Assembly (NCBI RefSeq): GCF_014647655.1
Contig: NZ_BMPP01000006.1
Span: forward strand, 124,595 to 188,594
Direction: 5' to 3'
DNA: 64,000 nucleotides
Source of the DNA: Deinococcus malanensis
GTDB taxonomy: Bacteria; Deinococcota; Deinococci; Deinococcales; Deinococcaceae
The translations under genes and the position numbers were made by a program. Positions 10,785 through 19,115 of the stretch are shown in pieces; the first letter of the stretch is position 1, and every line of letters begins with the position of its first letter. A model generated the notes under the pieces. That model did no database searches, was not told the DNA's origin, and was given only the letters and a program-made list of their open reading frames with translations.

Positions 10785-11080
10785 AGCTTTGACTGGCGCG
10801 ATATGGCTGCTGGTCCAGCCAACATGTCTGGCTTCGACGTCATCCTTCGCGCCCGTTGGAAGAGCCCGCGCACTGCGCGCACGACGGCTTTCGTGGCTGG
10901 TCTCGTGATGGGGCACGGTAGGCAGTGAAAAGCAAAAGCTTTCCTTTTTTTCAGTAGAACCCTGCTGTCTTCACCAAGATACCCTGCTCGTTTACTGTCA
11001 CTGCAACCCAGGCCGTCGTGCGCGCAGCGCGAAGGCCATTATTGGGAGTCCGTTGAGTCGTAAGAGATGCACACTGGAAG

Positions 11081-12442
11081 ATGGATACAGATGTTCTGGT
11101 GGCGGATCCACTGGACCGGTACTGTGCCCAGTTGGACCATGTCTTTACCCGACCGACGCAGCGCGAAGCGCTGCGCGTGTACCTCCAGGGCTTGCCGGTC
11201 GGCACCGAGCGGCATAAAACTGCCACTGGGCTGGCGAATACCGAACCCGGAAAGGCCGGGAGCCACCATAAAGCGGCCCAGCGACTGCAGTGGTTCCTCT
11301 CCGAAAGCACCTGGAATCCGGATGCGCTGCATCAGGCCAGGCTGGACCTCATGCGCACCGTGAACCGCACCGCGCCGACAGAAGACGCCGTGCTGGTGAT
11401 CACCGGTCTCGTCGATCACCAGCACGGCACGCACACCGCACATGTGGGGCGGCAGTATCTGGGAAGTCTGGGCAAAGTGGATTCAGGAATCGTTACGGTC
11501 CACGTGCTCTACGACACGCCACAGGCCTACTTCCCACTGCAATTGCGGCCCTACACGCCTGCGCATCATTTCCCACGCCAGACCAGCGATCCCGCCTTCC
11601 GCACCAAACCGCAACTGGCCGCTGAGCTGATTGAAGCCGTGCGTCATGACTGGCCGTACCGCGCGGTAGTCGCGGACTGCCTGTATGGGCGCAACGAGTT
11701 CTTCCTGACGTACCTGCTGGGGGGATCGATCCCCTTTGTCATGACGTTGCCCCGATCGTATGCCTGGTGGCACGAGCACGGCGAGCCGGGTGGAGTCGAG
11801 GAACTGGCGCTGCAAGCAGCGCCAGGCGACTGGCATCCATTCACTCGCACATTCGCGAACGGGGATGAACGGCTGTTCTGGCGTGCGGAACTGGCTGGGG
11901 GACCGTATGGTCGTGGTCGCGCGTTGCGCCTGGTGGTCGTGACACCGGATCCGGTGTCACTCCCGGCTGACACCACTCAGTACCTGATCACGAACCTGCG
12001 CGAGGACGAACAGGACCTGTCTCCGTTCCGGGTGTCGACGCCCCCAGCATCCTCGCTTGAGGTGGCGCGGCTGTATGCGCGGCGTCCCCGGATCGAGCAG
12101 GCGTATCGCGAGGTCAAGCAGCATCTGGGCTGGACGCATTGTCAGGCCCGATCTGATCTGGCGTTGAGGCGGCATTGGAGTCTGGTCTGCGCGGCCTTTT
12201 GTTTCCTGCACTGGTGGGACGAACAATCTCCTGCAGATTCTGACGCAGACGTGCATCAGGCGGGTGCATCGCACCCGCCTGGTTGGAGTGTGCTGTTACG
12301 CCAGGTCAGGCTGTGGTTGGAGCCCTTCGTGTGGGTATGGCGAGCCTGGCGCGCGTACACCACCATGCGACCTCCTCGGCCACTCCGACGACTCCTTCAA
12401 CGGGTGGTTCGGGGCGACCCACTTCCGCTCTATGTCGCGTAA
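11081..12442 (+). CDS. IS701/IS4-like DDE transposase, first catalytic Asp lost by local inversion
   Basis: 453 residues, full length and in frame. The second Asp (D199, VVADCLYGRN) and the Glu of the Y(2)R(3)E(6)K motif (E339, in YARRPRIEQAYREVK) are intact, as is HVGRQYLGSLGKVDSG. The region that should carry the first Asp as IDETGD instead reads ITGLVD at residues 107-112. Bases 11402-11413 are the exact reverse complement of codons for Asp-Glu-Thr-Gly and sit between perfect 15-bp inverted repeats (11387-11401, 11414-11428). The protein is therefore predicted to be catalytically dead although the frame is open. Confidence 0.88.
   Translation: MDTDVLVADPLDRYCAQLDHVFTRPTQREALRVYLQGLPVGTERHKTATGLANTEPGKAGSHHKAAQRLQWFLSESTWNPDALHQARLDLMRTVNRTAPTEDAVLVITGLVDHQHGTHTAHVGRQYLGSLGKVDSGIVTVHVLYDTPQAYFPLQLRPYTPAHHFPRQTSDPAFRTKPQLAAELIEAVRHDWPYRAVVADCLYGRNEFFLTYLLGGSIPFVMTLPRSYAWWHEHGEPGGVEELALQAAPGDWHPFTRTFANGDERLFWRAELAGGPYGRGRALRLVVVTPDPVSLPADTTQYLITNLREDEQDLSPFRVSTPPASSLEVARLYARRPRIEQAYREVKQHLGWTHCQARSDLALRRHWSLVCAAFCFLHWWDEQSPADSDADVHQAGASHPPGWSVLLRQVRLWLEPFVWVWRAWRAYTTMRPPRPLRRLLQRVVRGDPLPLYVA
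11387..11428 (+). repeat. 15-bp perfect inverted repeat with 12-nt spacer inside the transposase active site
   Basis: Left arm 11387-11401 (GCCGTGCTGGTGATC), spacer 11402-11413, right arm 11414-11428. Reversing the spacer restores the canonical Asp-Glu-Thr-Gly. Equivalently, 11399-11428 is the exact reverse complement of the 30 bases an intact gene would have at 11387-11416, which fits a single template-switch event. Confidence 0.9.
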
Positions 12443-12562
12443 ATCGTGTCTAGGACAGCAAATGTGCCCACAGTCAACGGACTCCCAATACGTGATCCCG
12501 GAGCATGGCATCGAAGCAGGAACGCTGGAAGACACCAGCACCCTGGCCATCTCCTCTCCCAC

Positions 12563-12626
12563 CTTGCTGAGTGCCAACGAAAGCTCCCCCTGCCCCTCTG
12601 GGGTAGGGGGCTGGGGGGCGGGGCAA
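12563..12626 (-). repeat. Dispersed ~62-bp repeat, right copy
   Basis: Inverted near-identical copy of 10723-10784. It lies between the IS right end and the 3' end of pyrE, so it may also act as a transcription-end hairpin for the minus-strand pyrE transcript through its internal GC-rich dyad. Confidence 0.8.
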
Positions 12627-12639
12627 GAAAACCGAATTC

Positions 12640-13221
12640 CTAAATCTCCTGCAAAGGAATCTCCGCCAGCCACCCCGGAACCTCATCCGGCAGATACGTA
12701 TCAAATACCAGTCGCGTCAGCGACACTAGCGGATACCCATCCAGCAGCCCTTCCTGCGCGCGCCGGTCGACGATGCAGGCAATCGCCACACACCGACCCC
12801 CAGCCTGCTCGGCTGCACGAACCGCCTTGAGCACGCTGCCGCCAGTGGTCAGCACATCCTCTACTGCCACAAAGGTCTCGCCCGGCGTGATGGTGAAGGC
12901 CTCGCGGATCTTCATGCCGCCCTGACCATCTTTTTCGGCGAAGATCGCACGCCGGCCGTTTGCACCCTTGCCGTTGTCATAGTGACGGGCCGTCTCATAG
13001 GCCAGGGTCACGCCCCCCATGGCCGGTCCAATCAGAAAGTCAGCCTGGATGCCCTCGCTTTTCAGCCTGTCAGCCAGGGCCCGGCCAATCTGCTCGGTCA
13101 GGTGCGGGTACTGAAGCAGGGTGGTGCTTTGCAGGAACTTCGGGCTGTGGCGGCCGGAGGCAAGCAGAAAGTGCCCCTCGTGGTACGCGCCGGCCTGCTG
13201 ATAGAGCTCAAGAACGTCCAT
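12640..13221 (-). CDS. pyrE: Orotate phosphoribosyltransferase
   Basis: 193 residues. The type I PRT fold is recognisable: HFLLASGRHSPKFLQ at the N-terminus (family S-G-x-x-S-x-x-F/Y), IGPAMGGVTLAYE, the flexible-loop region AIFAEKDG, and the PRPP-binding signature VAVEDVLTTGGSV (residues ~115-128, V-x-D-D-V-x-T-T-G-x-S with Glu-Asp). Converts orotate and PRPP to OMP in pyrimidine synthesis. The gene stands alone next to the repeat-bracketed IS. Confidence 0.95.
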   Translation of the reverse strand: MDVLELYQQAGAYHEGHFLLASGRHSPKFLQSTTLLQYPHLTEQIGRALADRLKSEGIQADFLIGPAMGGVTLAYETARHYDNGKGANGRRAIFAEKDGQGGMKIREAFTITPGETFVAVEDVLTTGGSVLKAVRAAEQAGGRCVAIACIVDRRAQEGLLDGYPLVSLTRLVFDTYLPDEVPGWLAEIPLQEI

Positions 13222-13271
13222 GTTAAGGGCAGTATTGCATCATGCTCCGTCCGGCTGGGGCATGATGGTGC

Positions 13272-13478
13272 ATGGATACCCGGCATGATGAACAGACTTT
13301 TGTTTCGGTGGTGGGGCTGCGGCGTCGGCTGCTGGGCATCAGGCTGGACACGCTGGCGCGGGAGGCGGCCGTTACGCCGCACCTGCTCGCTGCGGTGGAA
13401 CGCGGCGAGGTGGAGCCCCGTGGACTGCACCTGCTGGCCCGCCGGACACTGTCAAAGGTGCTTGACCTTGACCTCTGA
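13272..13478 (+). CDS. Small helix-turn-helix-like protein, 68 residues
   Basis: Short basic protein whose middle resembles a Cro/CI-type HTH: RRRLLGIRLDTLAREAAVTP followed by LAAVERGEV reads like the pattern x-R-x-x-x-G-x-x-x-x-x-L-A-x-x-x-x-V-x-x-x-x-L-x-x-x-E-x-G. Divergent from pyrE with about 50 bp between. A DNA-binding regulator is likely but no target is visible. Confidence 0.55.
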   Translation: MDTRHDEQTFVSVVGLRRRLLGIRLDTLAREAAVTPHLLAAVERGEVEPRGLHLLARRTLSKVLDLDL

Positions 13479-13595
13479 GGAACACATTGGTCAGCACCGT
13501 TCAGGGCCCCATGTTCTTCAGCGGGTCCGCGGAAATGAGGGTTGGCAGACCCTCTGCACGGCGACCCTGAGGCCGCCTCTTCAATGGAGCCGCGC

Positions 13596-14330
13596 ATGAA
13601 CCATGCTTTTGTGGACGCCAGCTGGCATGAGCAGCCCGACGGCTCCGGCCTGGGCGGCTGGGGCTTGGTTCTGCTGACCCCCGGCGCATTACCGGCGCGC
13701 TTTCAGGGACAGCTCAGTGTGCCGGACAACAATGTGGCCGAACTGCGCGCGGTTCTCGAGGCGGTGCGGCTGGCCCCGGAAGGCGAGCCGCTGAGCGTGC
13801 ACACTGACAATCAGGCGGTCATCGCGGCCGTGGCCCATGGGCGTGGCCCGACCATCCTGCATGAACTGGCGCGTGAGGTGATGGACGAAGCCGAGGCGCG
13901 CGTGATGGCGCTGCGGGTCGGCTATGTACCGAGAACCCGGCGGCACATGCTGGTGGCCCACGCACTGGCCAACGATGCGCGCCGGGGTGCCGTCTCACCG
14001 GGCGGATACGGAGATGTGGCAGAGGTGCTGATCGAACAGCGGGCCGGCCAGCCCGAAGCCCGGGTCAGCCTGCGCCGGCGTGCCGAGCGGGTCACAGCCC
14101 ATGTGCCGTTTGACCCCCTGTCCGATGTGCCGCCCAGTGTGCAGGCGCTGCTGGCGGCCGTGAGCCTCGCGCAGCCGCAGGAGACCCTGGCCGTGCGCCG
14201 TGCCAGCAAGATCGCGCAGGCCCTGTGGCTCAAGCCGGAGCGTGCGCTGCGCGACGCGGTCCAGATGCAGATCGCCCTGGCACGCCGTCACGCCGACGAA
14301 CATGGAGTTCAGGTGCAGTTCCAGGGGTAG
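13596..14330 (+). CDS. RNase H-like protein with C-terminal extension
   Basis: 244 residues from ATG 13596 (GGAG 7 nt upstream). The first ~130 residues carry the RNase HI acidic set: Asp in FVDASW, Glu in NNVAELRAV (classic N-N-x-A-E-L), Asp in HTDNQAV and Asp in HALANDAR. The remaining ~110 residues (from about AEVLIEQRAGQP) form an extra helical domain unlike standard RNase HI, so activity on RNA:DNA hybrids is plausible but the role of the second part is unknown. Confidence 0.75.
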   Translation: MNHAFVDASWHEQPDGSGLGGWGLVLLTPGALPARFQGQLSVPDNNVAELRAVLEAVRLAPEGEPLSVHTDNQAVIAAVAHGRGPTILHELAREVMDEAEARVMALRVGYVPRTRRHMLVAHALANDARRGAVSPGGYGDVAEVLIEQRAGQPEARVSLRRRAERVTAHVPFDPLSDVPPSVQALLAAVSLAQPQETLAVRRASKIAQALWLKPERALRDAVQMQIALARRHADEHGVQVQFQG

Positions 14331-14633
14331 CAGGCAGCCCCTGCGGCCTGGAACTGGCAGACCACTCCGGACCCAAACCTCCGGTTGCCGGCTGGTGTTC
14401 AGCGGTCATGGCCGCCGAATTGACTTCGGCCTGGGCTGGAAGCATGATGGCAGAGACATCGCCCTGCTCCTGGATACCCGTCATGGTGCTGCCTGCGACG
14501 TCATGAACACGGCCCGCGCGGGCACTATGCCTCAGCTTTCCCGTGCTTCCATACACGGTTTTCCCGACTTCAGGCAAACAGTTGACTCCGACCCTGTCCG
14601 CACAGCGCTCCTTATCCTCACCGGAGGTGCTTT

Positions 14634-15182
14634 ATGTACAGAACGTCTGTCCTGCCCGTCGCCCTGCTGCTGACCGCCACGTTGGCCAGTTGCGCCCTGT
14701 TCGGCCCTACCATGGCCAGAGCGGACCTGATGAATCCTGCGGGTCAGTCCACCGGACAGGCGACCTTCATGGCAGAAGGCAACAGTACCCGGGTCCGGGT
14801 CACTGTCAGCGGTCTGGCTCCGGGGATGCACGCCATGCACATTCATGTCAATCCGGCGTGTACCAACACCACGGGGACTGACGGAGCGACCGTGTCTTTC
14901 GGGGGCGCCGGAGGGCATTTCGATCCGGGCGGCACCAACAATCACGACGCGCCGACCGCCGCCAACACCGTGGGCCACGCCGGCGACCTGCCCATGATCA
15001 GCGTTGGTGCCAACGGCACCGGAACCGCCGACTTCCTGACCACCAGGGTCAATCTCAGAGGCGATACCAGCGTGATCGGGCGCAGCATCGTGATTCACGC
15101 TGCTCCCGACGACTACCAGACCGATCCGGCGGGCAACAGCGGGGCGCGCGAACGTTGCGGCGTTATTTCTGCAACCTCGTAA
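14634..15182 (+). CDS. sodC: Cu/Zn superoxide dismutase, lipoprotein
   Basis: 182 residues. The N-terminal signal ends in a lipobox (ATLASC), predicting a lipid-anchored envelope protein. Copper/zinc ligands are in order: HIH in HAMHIHVNP, GGHFDPGG, NNHDAPT, VGHAGDLPM (His and Asp) and IVIHAAPDDY. Cysteines in NPACTN and ERCGV can form the structural disulfide. It removes superoxide outside the cytoplasm. Strong Shine-Dalgarno (GGAGGTG). The 303-bp upstream region (14331-14633) contains no other gene I can support. Confidence 0.92.
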   Translation: MYRTSVLPVALLLTATLASCALFGPTMARADLMNPAGQSTGQATFMAEGNSTRVRVTVSGLAPGMHAMHIHVNPACTNTTGTDGATVSFGGAGGHFDPGGTNNHDAPTAANTVGHAGDLPMISVGANGTGTADFLTTRVNLRGDTSVIGRSIVIHAAPDDYQTDPAGNSGARERCGVISATS

Positions 15183-15350
15183 AGTGCCTTGAAGGACTGG
15201 GTCCCTGACTGCTCAACAGCAAAACGGGCAGGCTCGGCTGACATTCGCGCCTGGGGCTGCAAGAACTACCTGAAATGAGCTTCTCCCAGAGCGTCGGGGC
15301 TGATCCTCTCCACATGGAGCAGAGTCAGCCCTGATGAGGTCAGCCGCCAG

Positions 15351-16022
15351 CTAACGGCGGTCCAATGGAGGCACGAGAGAAGCACAACCCAGCCGCGAGG
15401 CCAGGTCAAAAAAGGCATCGTCGTGGGCGGGGCTGGTCCACGCGGGTGACTGCACCAGCAGTACGGAACTGATGGTGGCCGGTTCAGGCAGTTCGTCCTG
15501 CCGGGTCAGGGCCATGCGGTCCACGAGTTGTGTGGGCAGCAGGGCGTGCAGTTCCGTGCGTGTGCGGTCCAGGTCATGGCCCTCAGCCACCGGAAGGCCA
15601 GCGTGCCACTGCGGATACTGGCAGGTGTAGTGACTGACAAGCCCCGCGAGCAGGGCCAGCCCGGCCCAGTTTCCAGGCCGCAGTCGCGCGCCGTCTCCAC
15701 TGAAGCTGGCCAGGTCATGGTGCGAATCAACGTTCAGCACAGCCTGCCCGGGAAACTGTTCGAGCCAGTTCCAGGCGTCTGCATGACTGAGGGTCATGTA
15801 TGCCGGCACGCCGGCATACTGGAGCAGGGCCTGCCAGCCGGGGTACAACGGAAAGTCCGTCTCCAGCACGCTCCAGTCCTGGCTGCTGGCGCCACGTCTG
15901 CGCGCGCGGTCGTGCCACGCCTCCAGTCGGTCGTATGGACGGTCAGGCGTTCCCCAGATCGGTGCGTCGAACACCAGTTCCCGCGTGCCGGAATACGCGT
16001 CCCAGTCCACACTCAGCAGCAT
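15351..16022 (-). CDS. Hypothetical protein with arginase/deacetylase-like motifs
   Basis: 223 residues. Not a family I recognise with certainty. LLSVDWDAYSG at the N-terminus and VLNVDSHHDLASF with RPGNWAGLAL near residues 95-125 recall the metal-binding D-x-H-x-D patterns of the ureohydrolase/deacetylase fold and UPF0489-type proteins. It is the last gene of a four-gene operon behind three tandem acetyltransferases, overlapping the preceding gene by one base, so a shared pathway is possible. Function inferred only at fold level. Confidence 0.6.
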   Translation of the reverse strand: MLLSVDWDAYSGTRELVFDAPIWGTPDRPYDRLEAWHDRARRRGASSQDWSVLETDFPLYPGWQALLQYAGVPAYMTLSHADAWNWLEQFPGQAVLNVDSHHDLASFSGDGARLRPGNWAGLALLAGLVSHYTCQYPQWHAGLPVAEGHDLDRTRTELHALLPTQLVDRMALTRQDELPEPATISSVLLVQSPAWTSPAHDDAFFDLASRLGCASLVPPLDRR

Positions 16023-16981
16023 CAGTAGCGCAGCATATAGCTCACGCTGGCCGGATCACGCACGAAGCCCAGCCGGTCGTTGATGGCCAGCATCGGGGCG
16101 TTGTCGCTGGCATTGTCGGTGCGGATCAGGGTGGCGCCCATTATGCGCGCCGCACGGATCGCGGCGATCTTCAGCGCGGTGGCCACGCCCCTGCCGCGCC
16201 AGTCGCGCGTCACACCGGTCAGACCCGTCAGCAGGTCGGTGCTGGCCTCGCTGCGAAACAGCGCCGTCTGGCCGATCAGGGCCTCACCGTGCTCGGCGAC
16301 CAGATAGGCGTCTGGCAGCAGGCCCGGGTCGCCCAGCACCGCTTCCTCGAACACCTGGAAGCTTAGCGGTGTGGCCGGTTCTGCGCGTGGCACGTCTGAG
16401 CGCACGTCGCTCATCAGCGCGTGCAGGCGGGTGGGGAGATCAGGAATTCCGGCTGCGCGCAAATCGCTGAGGCTCCGCACGCGCACGCCCTGTTGGGCCA
16501 GACGGCTCTCCAGCATCCGGTACGGCGCTTCATCGAAGGTGGTGACGTCCAGCGCGCTGGTGAAATAGCGCTTGTCGCCCACGAAGCTGCGCCGGGCCAG
16601 GAACACCGGCGCGACCGAATGGTCCTCGCGCGCCAGAACACGCACGGACTCGGCGTCAGCTTCGCGCAGACAGGTGTCCAGCGCTTCCCAGAGGGCAGTT
16701 CCTGCTCCCTGACCCTGGGCCTGTGGCGCGACCGCCAGTTCCAGCGTGAAGCGCCGGGGATGGTAAGCCCCCGGGTCCTGAAAGTAGGAGGCAGTGCCAA
16801 TAACCTCATCCTCAGGGTTGCAGGCCACCAGCGTACCGGACCGGTACCCCCAGTCGCGCTGTTCCTCGTCGCGTTTCCGCAGTTCAGAACCACTGACGGG
16901 GTCATGCGGCAGTGCGTCGGTATAGGCGCGGGCGGCGGCGTCCCAGTCGCCGTCCTGTGCTGATCGGACAGTTACAGTCAT
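16022..16981 (-). CDS. Double-GNAT acetyltransferase, third of a tandem set
   Basis: 319 residues with two GNAT domains. The first has an acetyl-CoA loop in APQAQGQGAGTALWEAL (residues ~90-105); the second has TRDWRGRGVATALKIAAI (~255-272) and the family end NDRLGFVRDP. Its start overlaps the stop of the upstream paralogue by 4 bp. GNAT enzymes transfer acetyl from acetyl-CoA to an amine; the substrate cannot be told from sequence. Similar overall plan to the two upstream genes and to the gene at 43140. Confidence 0.85.
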   Translation of the reverse strand: MTVTVRSAQDGDWDAAARAYTDALPHDPVSGSELRKRDEEQRDWGYRSGTLVACNPEDEVIGTASYFQDPGAYHPRRFTLELAVAPQAQGQGAGTALWEALDTCLREADAESVRVLAREDHSVAPVFLARRSFVGDKRYFTSALDVTTFDEAPYRMLESRLAQQGVRVRSLSDLRAAGIPDLPTRLHALMSDVRSDVPRAEPATPLSFQVFEEAVLGDPGLLPDAYLVAEHGEALIGQTALFRSEASTDLLTGLTGVTRDWRGRGVATALKIAAIRAARIMGATLIRTDNASDNAPMLAINDRLGFVRDPASVSYMLRY

Positions 16982-17943
16982 ACGTTCCCCCAGTGAAATT
17001 CAATGTAGGCGGGCCGGGGCCGGAACCCCAGGCGCGTGTTCAGGGCCAGCATAGGAGCGTTGGTGGTGGCGTTTCCGGTCCACAGTTCGCGAACGCCGGC
17101 GGAGGCCGCCTGCCGCATAGCTTCCAGCTTCAGCGCCAGCGCAAGCCCCTGACGCCGCCACGCACGGCGGGTGCCGGTCAGGCCGATATCCAGCCTCTGA
17201 GGCCCGGTCGGAGAGCGCCACAGCTCCGAGAGGGCCACCACCTCGCCTGCATCGGTGACCGCCAGCAGAACGCCATCCGGAAAGAAATTCGGGCTCTGTG
17301 CCCGTTTCTGGAAGTCGTCCAGTGTCAGCTCGGTCGCCTCGCCGCTGCGCGGCACGTCCAGCCTCGCTTCCGAAAAGGCGCTGTGGTAGGCGCGCATGGC
17401 AGCGTCATCACCCTGCTCCCGCGTCAGCTCACCCAGGGTCATGGCGCGCACGCCAGCCGGCAGCTGCGCCTGGGTGTCCCAGGCTGAGAAGTCGAAGCTG
17501 CCCAGGTCCAGGACATTGTCGAAAACGCGCATGGCCTCCTTCAGGCCATGGCGCTGCGCGAAAGCCACGGCATGCGGTTGGTCCTCGTAGGCACCTGCAA
17601 GCACTTCGCGGGCGCCGCGCAAGTGCAGGTGAGCTTCGACCTCCTGCGCCAGCCGGGTGCCCACGCCGCGCTGCGCATGGGTGGGCATCACCATCAGTTC
17701 CACGTGGTAGCGGTCCGGGTGAAACATGGACGGGCTCTGAAACACCATGGCCTGTCCCACGGCCTCGCCGTCCACCTCAGCCAGCCACTCGCGCAGGTGA
17801 GGGCGCAGGGGGTGGTCGAGCAGGATCTGCAGGTGATGTTCGAGGGTTTCGGCCGTGAGGGGACGCTGCGGCATCACCGCACTGAAAATCCGGGCGATCT
17901 CGGGGTAGTCGGCACGGCTGGCATCACGGATGTGGACCTTCAC
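16978..17943 (-). CDS. Double-GNAT acetyltransferase, second of a tandem set
   Basis: 321 residues, two GNAT domains: PTHAQRGVGTRLAQEV in the first and RRAWRRQGLALALKLEAM in the second, ending NTRLGFRPRP. Overlaps its neighbours by 4 bp on both sides, so three paralogues are translated as one coupled operon. Substrate unknown; divergence between the three (signature loops differ at most positions) suggests old duplication and possible specialisation. Confidence 0.85.
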   Translation of the reverse strand: MKVHIRDASRADYPEIARIFSAVMPQRPLTAETLEHHLQILLDHPLRPHLREWLAEVDGEAVGQAMVFQSPSMFHPDRYHVELMVMPTHAQRGVGTRLAQEVEAHLHLRGAREVLAGAYEDQPHAVAFAQRHGLKEAMRVFDNVLDLGSFDFSAWDTQAQLPAGVRAMTLGELTREQGDDAAMRAYHSAFSEARLDVPRSGEATELTLDDFQKRAQSPNFFPDGVLLAVTDAGEVVALSELWRSPTGPQRLDIGLTGTRRAWRRQGLALALKLEAMRQAASAGVRELWTGNATTNAPMLALNTRLGFRPRPAYIEFHWGNV

Positions 17944-18944
17944 TGCGGCTCTCCGTTCAGGTGCAGTTCGTAACGGTAGCGGGTGGCCGTGCGCCTGAAT
18001 CCCAGCTGGGAGTTCATGCCCAGCATGGCGCGGTTGGGCGCGTCGTTGAACGTCCGGATCAGGCCGCCGCCGGAAGCCTGCAGGGCGCGCATGGCCGCCA
18101 CCTTCAGCGCCTTGGCCACTCCCCGGCCGCGGTCTTCCCGGCGCACCCCGGTCATGCCGATGTAGTAGAAACCTCCCGCATTCCAGCCCAGACTGGTGTA
18201 CCCCACGTACGGCCCGGTCAGCGGGGCATCCAGCCCCTCGCGCACGGCCACGAAGGACAGGTTCAGGCGCATGTTGGGGTCCTGCAACTCATCCTTGATC
18301 CAGGATTCGAAGGGGCGTTTGGTCAGCACACTGCCCATGGGTACGTCCTGAAACAGCTGCCAGTCGAGCTCGTAGAGGCGCTGGTCGCGCTGCGGATCGT
18401 CGGCGAGGTCCGCGATGGAGATCAGCCGCACACCGTCCGCATTAACCCTGTCCAGCAGACCGTCAAAGGCATCCAGTTCCACCTCGGCCGTGTGCAGGCT
18501 GGATTCGAAGCGCTCCCAGGCGACCCGGAAGCCGCGCCGTTCCAGAAAGGCCCGTCCGGGGGCGTCATGCGGCTGGTCGCTGAGCATGGTCCGCGCCTCA
18601 CGCGCGCCGCGTTCACGAACCCGGCGCAGCAGTTCGGTGTACAGCGCTCCTCCGATGCCCTGGCCCCGCGCGTCGGGATGAACCCCCAGCCTGCCCCAGT
18701 AGCGCCATTCCTCGAAGGAGAAATCGTCGTGACCCACTCCGCCTACACCGACGATGCGGCCCTGCTGCTCGGCGACCAGTTCGGTAAAGTACAGCTTCGG
18801 GTCACGGTTGGCACGTTCGCGTTCGATCTGCTCGGCACTCACCGGCCAGTCAGGGCTGGAGGCCGTACGCACCTCGGCAATAGCAGAAAAATCCTCGGGT
18901 GCGCGGACTTCCCGCAGAACAAAAGGCAGGGCTGAAACAGTCAT
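17940..18944 (-). CDS. Double-GNAT acetyltransferase, first of a tandem set
   Basis: 334 residues, first gene of the operon. Acetyl-CoA loops in HPDARGQGIGGALYTELL and RREDRGRGVAKALKVAAM, ending NSQLGFRRTA. Upstream 18945-19107 is the likely operon promoter region and directly abuts the IS3-family element, so insertion may have altered regulation. Mycothiol synthase and antibiotic acetyltransferases also have double-GNAT architecture, but no diagnostic residues support either. Confidence 0.85.
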   Translation of the reverse strand: MTVSALPFVLREVRAPEDFSAIAEVRTASSPDWPVSAEQIERERANRDPKLYFTELVAEQQGRIVGVGGVGHDDFSFEEWRYWGRLGVHPDARGQGIGGALYTELLRRVRERGAREARTMLSDQPHDAPGRAFLERRGFRVAWERFESSLHTAEVELDAFDGLLDRVNADGVRLISIADLADDPQRDQRLYELDWQLFQDVPMGSVLTKRPFESWIKDELQDPNMRLNLSFVAVREGLDAPLTGPYVGYTSLGWNAGGFYYIGMTGVRREDRGRGVAKALKVAAMRALQASGGGLIRTFNDAPNRAMLGMNSQLGFRRTATRYRYELHLNGEPQ

Positions 18945-19115
18945 GGAGATAATGGTGACCCGCCTGTGTCAGCTGACGCATCCGCCAGCGCGCTTAGCCA
19001 CATCGCGCTTGATGGCCCTTCAAGAGAAAGACGCCGCCTCTGGTTGTGACCAACACCCTCAGTCCGGGCCTCTGATCTGAAAAGGTGGGCCTGCCCCGAT
19101 AATGCATAGCTGGAG

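Larger units (their letters stand above)
11040..12490 (+). mobile_element. IS701/IS4-like insertion sequence, 1451 bp
   Basis: Bounded by perfect 17-bp terminal inverted repeats (TATTGGGAGTCCGTTGA at 11040-11056 and its complement at 12474-12490). A single transposase gene fills the element, 24 bp from the left repeat and 31 bp from the right. No matching 4-bp target duplication is visible (CCAT to the left, CGTG to the right). The transposase has lost its first catalytic Asp, so the element should not move on its own in its present state. Confidence 0.85.

Noticed and set aside
11039..11443. Minus-strand frame containing VLVIDETGDHQHG, which looks like a transposase motif
   Set aside because: It exists only because the inverted segment restores the motif on the opposite strand; the rest of the frame has no transposase similarity.
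12982..13599. Plus-strand frame across pyrE and the small HTH gene
   Set aside because: Antisense to pyrE and out of frame with the HTH protein; no motifs.
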